From positions 62,001 through 126,000 of the forward strand of contig NZ_BSPC01000069.1 of assembly GCF_030160835.1 (NCBI RefSeq): a stretch of DNA of 64,000 nt. The letters are read 5' to 3'. Below are positions 44,184 through 54,800 of this stretch, one piece after another. The DNA is from Labrys miyagiensis. Lineage in GTDB: Bacteria > Pseudomonadota > Alphaproteobacteria > Rhizobiales > Labraceae. The stretch's first letter is position 1, and each line of letters begins with the position of its first letter. The position numbers and the translations under genes were made by a program. The notes beneath the pieces were generated by a model, which saw nothing but the letters and a program-made list of their open reading frames with translations, searched no databases and was not told the origin of the DNA.

Positions 44184-44910
44184 GAGAGCGCGCTTGAAGT
44201 CGTCTTCCGATGCCGCGCATGCGTCCCAATCAACGCCTCCATCGTCCCGCCGGCCCGGAACGGGCAACCTTATACGGGCTGTGCCAGGAAGCCGGCTATC
44301 ATGGCCACCGGCCATTTTAGTGGGCAACTTACAAAGTCGCCATGTTAATACCTCCAAAGAGGTACTACTTATTTGCGCAGTTTGAAGAAAGACCTACTTA
44401 TTCAAGCCCCAAAGGACTAGACAGCTCGGGAAACCATACTAATATAAGACATTGTTGGATGACTGGCTGGGTTTGTGGGCGTCAACTGCCAAGCGTTGCT
44501 TCGTTTAGCGGCCGGTGTAGATTTCGCTTGTGACAACTGATAGTCACGCTGACAAATTTGTGCATTGCGCGCATATCAGTGGGGAGGGATCGATCGATCC
44601 TTCCCCTTTTACTTTCAGCTTCCTTTAAAAAATCATCAAGCCTACCCTCCGACAACCCGTCTCAAAGGGACATGCCGGGGGTGACCCGCCTCAAAGCGAT
44701 GCACTACTCTCCGAGGTTTAGTTGGCGGGCTCATGCGGCCTAAAGAAAGCGCGTTAAAGCGTAAACACCGCCTTGCTCTCACTCTTTGTTTCGACGCGTT
44801 TTGCGATTCTTGCCGAGTCCGGCAAAACGCTTTAGGCGACCATTTCCCAAAATCACCGGGGCGTGACAGATCGCCTCACTGCAAGCCGACGCCCAGGCGG
44901 GAATTCCGAA
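44184..44910. other. Intergenic region with one family B repeat
   Basis: No convincing gene. It contains the repeat at 44740-44836. The stretch 44340-44730 has short open frames only, with atypical codon use. Confidence 0.5.
44740..44836. repeat. Family B intergenic repeat, copy 8 (second subtype)
   Basis: CTAAAGAAAGCGCGTTAAAGCG, shown shortened as CTAAAGAAAGCGCG, then CTCACTCTTTGTTTCGACGCG and GGCAAAACGCTTTAGG. Ends are inverted copies of each other. Complete version of the subtype whose halves flank the second YrlA locus. Confidence 0.85.
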
Positions 44911-45843
44911 TCAGGCAGGCTGATACAGGGCATGGTCGCTAAAGGGCAAGATCATGACCGGTGCCTGCCTCGAGGAAACGAGCCAGTCTTCCAGCTCGCT
45001 CGGCTTCATCGGGCGGCCGAACAGATGCCCCTGCCCGATACGACAGCCAAGCCTTTCCAGCATGCTGCGCTGCTGCTCGGTCTCCACCCCTTCAGCGACC
45101 ACAATGATATCAAGGCCACATCCGATCTCGTTCACCGCTATCACCACCGCGCGCGCTCCGCCATCCTCGCAGAGCCGGCTAACGAAGCTGCGATCGATCT
45201 TCAACTCGGTGAACGGCACTTGCGTCAACCGGCTCAGGTCGGAATAGCCAGTGCCAAAATCATCCATCGACAACCCCACCCCGAGCTCTCGGATGGCATC
45301 GATTGTCGCAAACGTCATGGGATCGTCGTCCAGCTTGACGCCCTCGGTGATTTCCACCGTCAAAGCATGGGCGGGAATGCCATACTCGTTCAGCAGACAC
45401 GCAATGATGGCCGGCAACTCGCGATTGCAGAAGTGCGTGGGTGACAAGTTGACGGAAACCGCCGGAACGTTTCGCCCGGCCGCGCGCCACTCCGCCATCT
45501 GGCGGCAGGCTTCGCGCAGCCCCCAGATGCCAATCTCTTCGATAAGGCCCATCTGCTCTGCTACATGAATGGAGCGGCCGGTCGAGACATCGCCCAAAAC
45601 CGGATGCGACCAACGCAACAGAGCCTCCACGGCGTGGAGGCTTCCGTCATAAAGGTTCACTTGCGGCTGGTAACACAGAGTCAGCCAGCCGTTGGCGAGT
45701 GCCTCCTTGAGAGCTTCGCCAACCACAGCGTGGTCGTTGGGGCGATCAATCATGTCATGCATGTGCAAGGTAACGCCATTTCCGATCCAACGATCGTCCT
45801 CTTTGGAGTGCGTTTTCCCGCCGAAATGTTTCCAAAAGTCCAT
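44911..45843 (-). CDS. EAL-domain c-di-GMP phosphodiesterase
   Basis: 310 residues, essentially a lone EAL domain from residue 30 to 295. Catalytic and metal residues are present: VEALLRW, VNLSPTHF, VEITEGV, MDDFGTGYSDLSRL, LKIDRSF and VVAEGVETEQQ, so it should hydrolyse c-di-GMP. No membrane or sensor domain. It begins 57 bases after the stop of LuxR-like paralogue 2 on the same strand, so regulator and phosphodiesterase are probably co-transcribed. A TTG at 45903 is an alternative start. Confidence 0.9.
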   Translation of the reverse strand: MDFWKHFGGKTHSKEDDRWIGNGVTLHMHDMIDRPNDHAVVGEALKEALANGWLTLCYQPQVNLYDGSLHAVEALLRWSHPVLGDVSTGRSIHVAEQMGLIEEIGIWGLREACRQMAEWRAAGRNVPAVSVNLSPTHFCNRELPAIIACLLNEYGIPAHALTVEITEGVKLDDDPMTFATIDAIRELGVGLSMDDFGTGYSDLSRLTQVPFTELKIDRSFVSRLCEDGGARAVVIAVNEIGCGLDIIVVAEGVETEQQRSMLERLGCRIGQGHLFGRPMKPSELEDWLVSSRQAPVMILPFSDHALYQPA

Positions 45844-45899
45844 CTCTGGTAATGGCTTTTGCGGAGGGCTGCTCGATCGGAGCAAGAAACGATAGGGCT

Positions 45900-46676
45900 T
45901 CAAAACAGATCACTCGTCATACGCACCAGCTCCGTTCGATTCCTGGCATTGACCCTCTTCATGATATTCCTGACGTGAATCTTGACCGTCGCTTCGCTCA
46001 TTTTCAGCTTATGTGCGATGATCTTGTTCGGATCCCCCTTGCGGAGGATTTCAAGCACGTTCAACTGCCGCTCAGTAAGAAGATCTTCGGTCCGCCTGCG
46101 CACAATGGTTGCACCGTAGACCCCGCCACCATCCCGCATCATCAGGAATGTGCTTGCGGGGATGAACGTCCCGCCAACCTTCACCAGGTTGATTGCTCCG
46201 ATGACAACCTCGAGATCAAGGCTCATGGGAACATAGCCCTTTATTCCCTGCTCCAGAGCTCCGAGCATCAGGGCCGGCTTCTCAACATCCGAGATGACAA
46301 TGACCTGGGCGCTGGACACGGCGTGCTGAACAACCTGCCGCGCTTGCTGGATGATCGCCTCAGTTGCGGGCTGACCATTCGCACACAGAATCACGATCGA
46401 TTTCGGATCGGGATTCGCAGCCTGCCGCCATGCATCGATATGCTCATAGGCAGCGATCTCAAACTCGGAGTCCTCTCGATCCAGGCAACGTGCCAAGCAG
46501 CTACGAAAAAAGGCATTCTCGGCAACCACGCTGACAGACAACTTCGACGAGAGATGCGGATTGGATGCAGCCCGGCTGTCCTCATTGGCCGCAGGAGGAA
46601 CTTTTCCGGCGGCAAGGGGTTTCAACACCTGCCTCTTCAAGAGACCAAAGCCAGATTCTGCGGAGTTGAAGTCCAT
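45900..46676 (-). CDS. LuxR/NarL-type regulator with degenerate receiver, paralogue 2
   Basis: 258 residues. LuxR helix-turn-helix at the C-terminus (LLTERQLNVLEILRKGDPNK, AHKLKMSEATVKIHVRNIMK). Receiver-like half: LSVSVVAENAFFRSCLARCL and KSIVILCANGQPATE, where Cys again replaces the phospho-acceptor Asp, and GYVPMSLDLEV, where the Lys is Met. Followed by the EAL gene, which suggests a link to c-di-GMP. The conserved upstream box is at 46735-46758. Confidence 0.87.
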   Translation of the reverse strand: MDFNSAESGFGLLKRQVLKPLAAGKVPPAANEDSRAASNPHLSSKLSVSVVAENAFFRSCLARCLDREDSEFEIAAYEHIDAWRQAANPDPKSIVILCANGQPATEAIIQQARQVVQHAVSSAQVIVISDVEKPALMLGALEQGIKGYVPMSLDLEVVIGAINLVKVGGTFIPASTFLMMRDGGGVYGATIVRRRTEDLLTERQLNVLEILRKGDPNKIIAHKLKMSEATVKIHVRNIMKRVNARNRTELVRMTSDLF

Positions 46677-46734
46677 GATATTTCCACGCGAACACGATCC
46701 GAATGCCCGGAAAGATAGTCGACATCACTGCTTC

Positions 46735-46758
46735 GGTCGTTAGCACCGTGTCCTGAGA
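46735..46758 (-). promoter_or_regulatory. Conserved box upstream of LuxR-like gene 2
   Basis: Read on the minus strand: TCTCAGGA, six variable bases, GCTAACGACC, ending 58 bases before the ATG at 46676. Matches the boxes at 40742 and 55602 in spacing and in 17 of 18 fixed bases. Confidence 0.65.
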
Positions 46759-46759
46759 C

Positions 46760-47603
46760 ATGGCTTGCAGTACAAAATTCAAGCCTGCCTCTCTCTTCGT
46801 CAGACCAAACATGAGAGGGCCGTTTTTATCCTTCGCCGCGATGCTTCCATAACGGTAAGCCAAGATCACGTCGCGTTCGCCGGCCTCGCCCGACAAATAG
46901 GAATGGAATTTCGATTTGAACGACGGTTTTTAATCCTTTGTTAGCGGAACTTAACAGTGTGCCATCTGGCAATATCCAATATAGATGTTAGACTGACATT
47001 CGAAATACGCCGTCAGTGGCAAGCCATATGTCCTCTTTCGGAAATGATCCGGTCCTCCGGAAAGAATGCCAGCGGTAACCTCTATGCGACGCTGGGGACC
47101 AATCACGGCGCATGCGACGGCAAGACCTTTCGAGACGACGCTCAGAAGTCAAGGCGGCCATTTGACGGAGTAGTTCGGTGGAAGCAGATGCGGATGCGGG
47201 ACAGCACTGCTCTGCCCGCAGGCCATCGTGCGGAGAGGAGAGTTCCGGTTCCAAGTGCAGAGACAGCGATAGCAACGCAAGCGATTGATAAGGTTGGACG
47301 ACGAACTGATTTCCTGTATATGCGTATATGATGGAAGATTATCTCATTGGGGCTTGCATTTTGGAGACCGACGCTCAACGCAACGTAAGTTTGCCGAGTG
47401 AGAAACTTTCAAGAAGCCTGTCGCCCCAGAATTTATTTGATGGAAATCTACTTGAATGAAAGCCGACAATCACAAATCATGGCATTGACCAACAGTTATC
47501 GGGCTGACTCAATAGGGATTACGGCTAGCACTTTCCGCTATTTGTGTAGAGAGTGATATATTGGAAGTCGTGAATATGATGATGCTTTCCGCAGGACCGA
47601 AAG
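46760..47603. other. Long intergenic stretch without a convincing gene
   Basis: Open frames here (for example 46957-47331 plus) have poor codon use and no recognisable sequence. The composition is AT-richer than the genome. It must hold the promoters of LuxR-like gene 2 and of the AraC gene. Confidence 0.5.
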
Positions 47604-48731
47604 TTGACAGTTAAGGACCCACCCACTCCTCCGTTCAGGGAACGCCGCCGCTGGGCGCGGCAGCAGCGGCCACAGGCGGACAATGGCCAGCCCGTTCCGC
47701 GCGCGTTGAAGCCCCTGGTTTTTTCGACGGCGGATCTGCCCCCAAAGGATCAGTTCAGTGCGTGGGAAGCCTATGCGGCCTGCATCGCCGATGTGCGGTT
47801 GCCCGACAATGTTTCTCCGGACACCGGCTTTGTCGCCAGTCACACCGCCTGGAACCTGGGGGGCATGCTCGTCGTCCAGCAGCACATGCCCGCCCATCGC
47901 TATCAGCGTTCCGAGGCGAAACTGCGTTCCAGCCTGATCGATCACTGGTCCGTCGTTTTTCGGCGCACCGGCAAGTCGTGGACGGAAGTTGGCGGCGTGG
48001 TCGCCGAGGCGCAGCCTGAGAGCATAGAAATCCGCTCGCTCGGCCATCCATTCAGGGGCCGCATGCTCGATTCCGACTATGTCACTCTCTATCTGCCGCG
48101 AGACCTCTTCGCGGATTCCGTCGGCATTCTGGACGCCAACAACAATTTCGTGCTCTCCAAGAATCTTGCCGGCGTGATCTCCAATTACATCACCAGCATC
48201 GAGGCCCGCCTGAACGAATTCACACAGGAGGATTTGCCGGGCGTGGTGAAGGCGACCCGCGATCTCCTCATTGCCTGCGTTTCCTCTTCCGAGGACCGCG
48301 CTCCGGTGACGGCGCAACAGATGACGATCGCGCCCATGGAGCGCGCCCGCCGGTTCATTCGGAGCAATCTCAAGTCGAACACGATGACGCCGGATGTCCT
48401 GTGCAAGGAGCTCGGCATCTCCCGGACCCATCTCTATCAGCTGTTCGAGCCGAGTGGCGGCGTCGTGCATTATATCCAGAAGCAGCGCCTTCTCGCCGGC
48501 CACGTCGCCCTCAGCGATCCCGGCGACAGGAGGCAGATTTCGGTGATCGCCGACTCCCTGGGCTTCAGTTCATCGGCCGATTTCAGCCGCGCCTTCAGCC
48601 GGGAGTTCGGCTACAGCCCCCGCGAAGCCAGAAACCTGGTCGCTCCGGCCAACAACACGCGCACGACCGGCTCAACGACGCCGTCCGAGACCCGCTCCTT
48701 CGAAGGCTGGCTCAAGAGCCTGGGAAGCTGA
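47604..48731 (+). CDS. AraC-family transcriptional regulator
   Basis: 375 residues. N-terminal AraC-binding-domain-14-like part (PKDQFSAWEAYAACIADVRL; DHWSVVFRRTG; YVTLYLPRDLF), then AraC helix-turn-helix repeats (TPDVLCKELGISRTHLYQLF and SVIADSLGFSSSADFSRAFS). The only in-frame start near the beginning is TTG at 47604 with AGGA upstream. Convergent with the GGDEF-EAL gene. Confidence 0.85.
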   Translation: MTVKDPPTPPFRERRRWARQQRPQADNGQPVPRALKPLVFSTADLPPKDQFSAWEAYAACIADVRLPDNVSPDTGFVASHTAWNLGGMLVVQQHMPAHRYQRSEAKLRSSLIDHWSVVFRRTGKSWTEVGGVVAEAQPESIEIRSLGHPFRGRMLDSDYVTLYLPRDLFADSVGILDANNNFVLSKNLAGVISNYITSIEARLNEFTQEDLPGVVKATRDLLIACVSSSEDRAPVTAQQMTIAPMERARRFIRSNLKSNTMTPDVLCKELGISRTHLYQLFEPSGGVVHYIQKQRLLAGHVALSDPGDRRQISVIADSLGFSSSADFSRAFSREFGYSPREARNLVAPANNTRTTGSTTPSETRSFEGWLKSLGS

Positions 48732-48785
48732 TCGTCGGCATGATCCTGAAGGACGCGGCCCGGGCCGGCCAAGGCTCGGGCTCCG

Positions 48786-50870
48786 TCAGGCCCGGTCCCG
48801 CTTGCCCGCCGGTATAAGCAATGTATCGAATTCCGCTGCCGGAACGGGCTTGCTGAAGTAGAAACCTTGAAACTCCTGGCAGCCCTTCTCACGCAGCCAG
48901 TTCAGCTGCTCGAAGGTCTCGACCCCTTCCGCGACGATCTTCATTCCCATCAATTTGCTCAAGGAGATGATCATCTCGGTGATGGCCTGGTTGCTTCTCA
49001 TGTTCTCGATGAACGAGCGATCGATCTTGAGCGAATCGACCGGGAAGTTTTGAAGCGAAGCGAGATTCGAATAGCCCGTGCCGAAATCGTCGATGGACAG
49101 CCGCACGCCAAGCTTGGTCAGCTCGGAAACAACCCGCGCGACGGTGTGATCCTTCTCCATGATCATGGACTCGGTGATTTCGAGTTCCAGTTCGTTCGGC
49201 CTGCACCCGGTCCGCGCGATCGCCTTCGCGACCTTCGAGACGATGTCCTCGTTCTTGAATTGCCGAGGCGACAGGTTGATCGATACGACCAGCGGAAAGC
49301 CCATGTTGCGCCAATGGACCTGCTGGTCGACCGCAATACCGAGCACCCAATCCCCCACCTGCTCGATTAGCCCAGTCTCCTCGCATAGCGGGATGAACTC
49401 GGAGGGCTCGATCACCCCGCGAGTCGGATGGTTCCAGCGAATAAGCGCCTCCGCCCCGACGATGCGCAGATCCTCGGCGGCGACGCGCGGCTGGTAGAAG
49501 ATCTCGAATTCCCCGTCGCGCAAGGCTCTCTGGATGTCGGTTTCCAGCTCCATCCTCTTCTGGACCTGCTCCTGGAGGTTCATCGAGAAATAGCGGAAGC
49601 AGTTACGCCCATCCTCCTTGGCCTTGTACATTGCAAGATCGGCGCTCTTCATCAGCGTATCGATATCGTCGCCACTCTCGGGAAAGAAGCTGATGCCGAT
49701 ACTGGGCGTGACGACGAGGGCGCGGCCGGCGATTCGAAGCGGCTCCCCCAGCGCTTCGACGATGCCCGATGCCACCGCCGCAAACCGGCTGGCACTGCCG
49801 CTCTGGTTCATCAGGATCAGGAACTCGTCGCCACCGAGCCGGGCAACCAGGCCCTTTCTTCCCACGACAGTCTTGAGCCGTTGGGCGACTTCGATGAGCA
49901 CTTCGTCGCCCACGAAATGGCCTAGGGAGTCGTTGATGGTCTTGAAACGGTCGAGGTCGACGAAGAGGATGGCCACCTGTTCCCCGGCCGCCCGCGCGGC
50001 TTCGAGGCGTGCCGAATAGTCGCGCAGCACGGCGGTGCGGTTCGGCAGCCCGGTCAGAACGTCGTGATAGGCGAGGAACTTCGCCTTTTCTTCGGTATCC
50101 TTCAGGTCGGTAATATCGACTTCGCTGGTCAGGAATGCAGGCGAACCCGTCACGGCGTCGCGGCATTCTCTCGCCGTTATCTCATGCCAGCGGATGCCTC
50201 GGGTCGTCCGGACACGGATGACCGTCCGCGCCTCTCCCTTGCGCACCAGGGTCCGGCGCAGTTGCCGGAAGTCCTCGGGATCGACGAAGCGCGAGGCCAG
50301 GGAGGTATCCGCGGCCTCCCAGGTGCTGCGCGCGGCGGGGTTCTGGTAGAGCAGCGCCCCGCCGTCGTCATAGAGAGAGATCATCATCTGCGTATGAAGC
50401 AGGGCTTCGGCGCTGCGCAGGGTCTCGGGCGTTTCCGTGACCACGGCCAGCCCCTCGCAGAACATCGCCATGCGTCCATCGGGGAGCCGGATACCCGTAT
50501 ACTTGACCCGCAATGTCGTCGGCTTGCCACCCGGATAGATCGTCCACAATTCCGAGAATGTCGCGTTGCTGCGTTCGAAGTCTTCCTGATATTGCCGCAG
50601 GCGTCTGGAAACCGAAGCGGACATGTCCGACTTCATGTCCCGCATCGTGAGTTCATTCAGGTCGGTCGAGCGCCATACCTCCAGCGCCACGGTATTGGCC
50701 CAGTAGATCCGGCTGCTGTCGATGTCGAAGATCCAGGTCGGCGTCCTCAACCGATCCAGAAGAGCCAGTTGGTGGTCGAGATCGGACGTCAACTCAAGCA
50801 AGGGCAGTTCGAAACTCTCTCTGCTCGTCTCTGAAACAACCCTATGAGGCATGCGCTTGAATTCCGTCAT
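48786..50870 (-). CDS. PAS-GGDEF-EAL bifunctional c-di-GMP protein
   Basis: 694 residues. PAS-like sensory regions at about 35-140 and 160-275, GGDEF domain about 280-440 with an intact ARLGGDEF site, EAL domain about 455-690 with AEALIRW, ELEITESM, IDDFGTGYSNLASL, LKIDRSF and VAEGVET. Both catalytic sites look complete, so it may make or break c-di-GMP depending on signal. No membrane segment, so cytosolic. It overlaps the GST-like gene by 29 bases, so the two are translationally linked. ATG at 50852 is an alternative. Confidence 0.92.
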   Translation of the reverse strand: MTEFKRMPHRVVSETSRESFELPLLELTSDLDHQLALLDRLRTPTWIFDIDSSRIYWANTVALEVWRSTDLNELTMRDMKSDMSASVSRRLRQYQEDFERSNATFSELWTIYPGGKPTTLRVKYTGIRLPDGRMAMFCEGLAVVTETPETLRSAEALLHTQMMISLYDDGGALLYQNPAARSTWEAADTSLASRFVDPEDFRQLRRTLVRKGEARTVIRVRTTRGIRWHEITARECRDAVTGSPAFLTSEVDITDLKDTEEKAKFLAYHDVLTGLPNRTAVLRDYSARLEAARAAGEQVAILFVDLDRFKTINDSLGHFVGDEVLIEVAQRLKTVVGRKGLVARLGGDEFLILMNQSGSASRFAAVASGIVEALGEPLRIAGRALVVTPSIGISFFPESGDDIDTLMKSADLAMYKAKEDGRNCFRYFSMNLQEQVQKRMELETDIQRALRDGEFEIFYQPRVAAEDLRIVGAEALIRWNHPTRGVIEPSEFIPLCEETGLIEQVGDWVLGIAVDQQVHWRNMGFPLVVSINLSPRQFKNEDIVSKVAKAIARTGCRPNELELEITESMIMEKDHTVARVVSELTKLGVRLSIDDFGTGYSNLASLQNFPVDSLKIDRSFIENMRSNQAITEMIISLSKLMGMKIVAEGVETFEQLNWLREKGCQEFQGFYFSKPVPAAEFDTLLIPAGKRDRA

Positions 50871-51504
50871 CAGCCAATAGGATGGAGGCATGGTCATTCA
50901 TGTCCGACAGGGATACGAATCCCGAAGTTTCTGTGACCCGCTGCATCCATCGTTGCACGGCAGGATACTGCCCCAAATCGATCTCGGCGCCCGCTGCAAC
51001 ATGCGTGTACCCGAATACACCTATATCAGCGACGGAATATCCGCTGTCGGTAATAAAATCCCGACCCCTCAAATATCCGTCGAGGATTCCCAGGCCTTGA
51101 CAGGCGCGGGCCTGCCAACGCGCGATCTCCTCCGCGCGCTCGGCACGGCGGTGAGGGACAATTGAAATAAAGAATCGAGCCGGTGAAATAAAGGGTTCGA
51201 GGTTGCCCTGCTCGAAGAACAACCATTGCAGGGCCTGCGCCCGATCATAACACGTTCCGGGCGCAAGGCGTGTCTCCTCGGCGAGATACCAGGCGATCGC
51301 ATTCGACTCGCCCAGCCGGCGGCCATCGGACGTCACCATGTAGGGAACCGTCCCTGCAGGATTGATCGCCAGATATTTCTCTCGTCTCGTCTCGCCGTTG
51401 ATGACATCGACGAACACAAGACGAAAAGGAATGTCAAGTTGCTTCATCGTCAGAAAGGGCTTCAGGCTGTTTCCAGATCCGCGGGTGGCATAAAGTGTAT
51501 TCAT
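50842..51504 (-). CDS. Glutathione S-transferase family protein
   Basis: 220 residues: N-terminal thioredoxin-like part (YATRGSGNSLKPFLTMKQLD, NPAGTVPYMVTSDGRRLGES with the glutathione-binding cis-Pro and Glu-Ser pair) and C-terminal helical domain (YSVADIGVFGYTHVA). Substrate unknown. Upstream gene of the GGDEF-EAL pair; the unusual coupling could tie redox state to c-di-GMP, which is inference. Confidence 0.88.
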   Translation of the reverse strand: MNTLYATRGSGNSLKPFLTMKQLDIPFRLVFVDVINGETRREKYLAINPAGTVPYMVTSDGRRLGESNAIAWYLAEETRLAPGTCYDRAQALQWLFFEQGNLEPFISPARFFISIVPHRRAERAEEIARWQARACQGLGILDGYLRGRDFITDSGYSVADIGVFGYTHVAAGAEIDLGQYPAVQRWMQRVTETSGFVSLSDMNDHASILLADDGIQAHAS

Positions 51505-51818
51505 CACACTACACTCTTGTTGAGCCTTGTTGGCGAGCCGTTGAGTTGACGTTAGGGCAGGAAAACTTGCCGTGGAAACTCGAATACTAAAGAGAACTCT
51601 GCCCCCATTAAAGGTAAAATATACCCATCGGAGCGATTACGGGATGCCCTGTGACGAGCGGCCGGCCCAGAACGGGCCGCGCCGGATCGCCTCGGGCAAT
51701 GCAACAGGCTCAATAGGGCATGCCGAGAGGCGAACCGTCGCCGGGCCTCCTCTCGCCGGTCGTCGCCGGGAGCGTCAAGGCGACCCATAACACTGGTCGC
51801 CCTTCGAGAGCCGGAGCC
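51505..51818. other. Intergenic, no gene seen
   Basis: Frames here are short and Arg/Ser-rich in translation, as expected of GC-rich non-coding DNA. It separates the GST gene from the 3' end of nrdJ. Inverted GC-rich segments (GGCCGGCCC-like) are present but form no strong hairpin. Confidence 0.45.
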
Positions 51819-54800
51819 TCAGGCGGTCTGCATGCTTGAAGCTGCGACATCCTGCTGCAGATCGTGCCGACCGAGATAGTCGACGGCGAGCTGCCGGAAG
51901 ACGTGATCCACAATGGGCGACGACAAGGAGCCGTCCTGTCGGGCCGGCAGCAGGTGCCGCTGGGCCCAGGCCGGAGCAGTGAAGGCCGAAACGAAGGTCT
52001 CGATCGGCACGCCGTGCTGCAGCCCGAGCGAAACCGCCACGGCGACATCATTCGCCATCTGGTTCCGGCTGCCATCCGCCTGCACCGCATCGATCGACAC
52101 CTGGGATGGCTGGCCGTCCTCGTTGTTCTTGGTGCGCAGGGAGACGCGATGGCCTGCAATGACCGCGGTGTGATGGACGCCACTCTCTGCCGCCTCGCCC
52201 GCATGAGCGCGGTAGTTCGCCTGGCTCATCCGGTTCGCGACCGTTTCCGCAACGACACGGATCCGGGTTGCCGGTGTCTGCTCGACGAATTCCTCCACCG
52301 CCTCGTCGTCCGTTTCATCCGCGATGAGCTGCGAATTGAGCGGCTGCGACAGCTTGGAACCATCGCGATAGAGGGCGTTGGCCTTGAGAGCGAGACGCCA
52401 GGACAGCTGATAGGCCGCCTTGCAATCCTCGACCGTGGCGTCGTTGGGCATGTTGACGGTCTTGGAAATCGCACCGGAAATGAAGGGCTGGGCAGCCGCC
52501 ATCATGCGGATATGGCTCTCGACCGAAAGGTAACGCTTGCCATGGCGTCCGCAGGGATTGGCGCAGTCGAACACGGCCAGGTGCTCGTCCTTCAGATGAG
52601 GCGCCCCTTCCAGCATCATCGAGCCGCAGACATAGGTGTTCGCGCGCTCGATGGCGTCCTGGCTGTATCCCAGGAAGGTCAGAAGATCGAATTTCGGATC
52701 GTCAAGCCGTTCTGCGGGAACCTCCAGCTCATCGGTCAGGAAATCCTCGCCCAGTGTCCACTTGTTGAACACGAACTTGATGTCGAAGGCCGCCTTGAGG
52801 GACCTCTCGACCAGAGCCAGCTTCTCGTCCGTAAAGCCGTGAGCCCTGAGCGACTCGGGATTGATGCGCGGCGCTCCTTCGAGCGTGCCGTAGCCGATGG
52901 CGTAGGATTCGATTTCCGAGATCTCAGCTTCGCCATAGCCGAGCGTGCGGAGCGCCTCCGGCACGGCGCGGTTGATGATCTTGAAGTAGCCGCCGCCGGC
53001 CAGCTTCTTGAACTTCACCAGTGAGAAATCAGGCTCGATACCGGTGGTATCGCAATCCATCACCAGACCGATCGTTCCGGTGGGAGCGATGCAGCTGGCC
53101 TGCGAATTGCGGTAGCCATGCTTCTCCCCGAGATCGAGCGCCCGATCCCAGGCTTGGCGCGCATGGACAGCAAGTCCGGTGCCCAACGGCCCGAGCGTGT
53201 CGAGGGTTATCCCGTCCAGGGGCACGGGATTGGTCGACAGACCCTCATAGCCCTGGCTCTCGCCATAGGCGGCGCGCCGGTGATTGCGCATGACCCGGAG
53301 CATGGTGTCGCGATTGGGTTCATAGCCGCCGAACGGACCAACCTCTCCGGCGATCTCGGCCGAAGTGGCATAAGCGACACCGGTCATGATAGCCGAGAGA
53401 GCGCCGCAGATGGCACGGCCGGCATCCGAATCATAAGGGATTCCGGATGTCATCAGGAGGCCGCCGATATTGGCGAAGCCGAGCCCGAGCGGACGATACT
53501 CATGGGTGCGCCGGGCAATCGCCCGGGACGGGTACTGCGCCATGGCCACCGAGATCTCCAGGGCCAGCGTGCCGATCCGGCAGGTGTGCTCGAAGGCTTC
53601 GACGTCAAACCGGCCATTCTTGGCCCGGAACTGCAGCAGGTTCACGGAGGCAAGGGTCGCGCCCGTATTGTCGAGGAAGAGGAACTCGGAGCAGGAGTTC
53701 GAAGCCCGGATCTCACCGCCCGCCGGGCTGGTGTGCCAGTCGGCGATGGTGGTCTGGTAGTGGATGCCAGGATCGGCGGAGGCCCAGGCGGCATGGCCGA
53801 TCTTCTCCCACAGCTCCCGAGCGCGCACGGTCTTCATGGTTTGGCCATCCCTGCGGGCCTTCAGATCCCACAGGGCATCGCGTTCCACGGCCTCGAGGAA
53901 GGCGTCAGGCACGCGAACCGTATTATTCGAGTTCTGGCCGGCAACCGTGAGGTAGGCCTCCGAATCCCAATCGGAGTCGAAGACCGGGAATTCCATCGAC
54001 AGATAACCCTGCCGCGCGAACTCGATGGCCCGGCGGATGTAGTTTTCAGGAATCTGGGCCTTGCGTGCCGCCCGCATCTCCCGGCGCAAGGCCTGGTTCG
54101 CGTGCGGATCGAAGGCATCGGAACCATCGAAATGGATGCAGGCCCGCATGATCGCGTTGAGGTGCATCGCGCAGAGCTTGGAGCCCGTCACGAGCGAAGC
54201 GACCTTCTGCTCCTCCCTCACCTTCCATTCGACGAATTCCTCGACGTCGGGGTGATCCATATCGACGATCACCATTTTGGAGGCCTTTCTTGTCGAGCCT
54301 CCCGCAGTGACGAGGCCGGCCGCCCGGTCCCCGGCGCGCAACACGGCGATCAGCCCGCAGGCCTTGCCGCCGCCGGACAAGGATTCCTGGGCGCCGCGAA
54401 TGTTGGAGAAGTTGGCACCCGTGCCCGACCCATACTTGGCGATGCGCGCCTCATCGGCGATGTGCGACAATACGCCGCCCTCGTTCACGAGGTCGTCGAC
54501 GACTTCCTGGATGAAGCAGGAATGGGTCTGGGGTCGCTCATAGGCATTCCGGGATACCCGAATCTCGCCATTCCGCTCGGCGTAGAAATGCCCCTGGCTT
54601 GGTCCTTCAATGCCATAGGCCCAGTGCAGGCCGGTGTTGAACCATTGGGGTGAATTGGGCGCAATTTTTTGCGTCGCAAGCATAAAGCGCAGCTCATTGA
54701 AGAAATGGCTCGCGTCATTCTCCGTCTGGAAGTATCCGTACTTCCATCCCCAATAAGTGGTAGCTCCCGCAATTCGATCGAAAACTTTGCGCAAATCGGC

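Noticed and set aside
43782-44357. 191-codon minus-strand open frame
   Set aside because: No recognisable pattern; the smaller plus-strand frame at 43995 has a better strand pattern. Kept only as an alternative.
46957-47331. 124-codon plus-strand open frame
   Set aside because: No Shine-Dalgarno sequence, odd codon use and no recognisable pattern.
51552-51788. 78-codon minus-strand open frame downstream of nrdJ as a missing NrdJ tail
   Set aside because: It has no CxxC pairs and its composition is Arg/Ser-rich. Not the lost Cys-rich tail.
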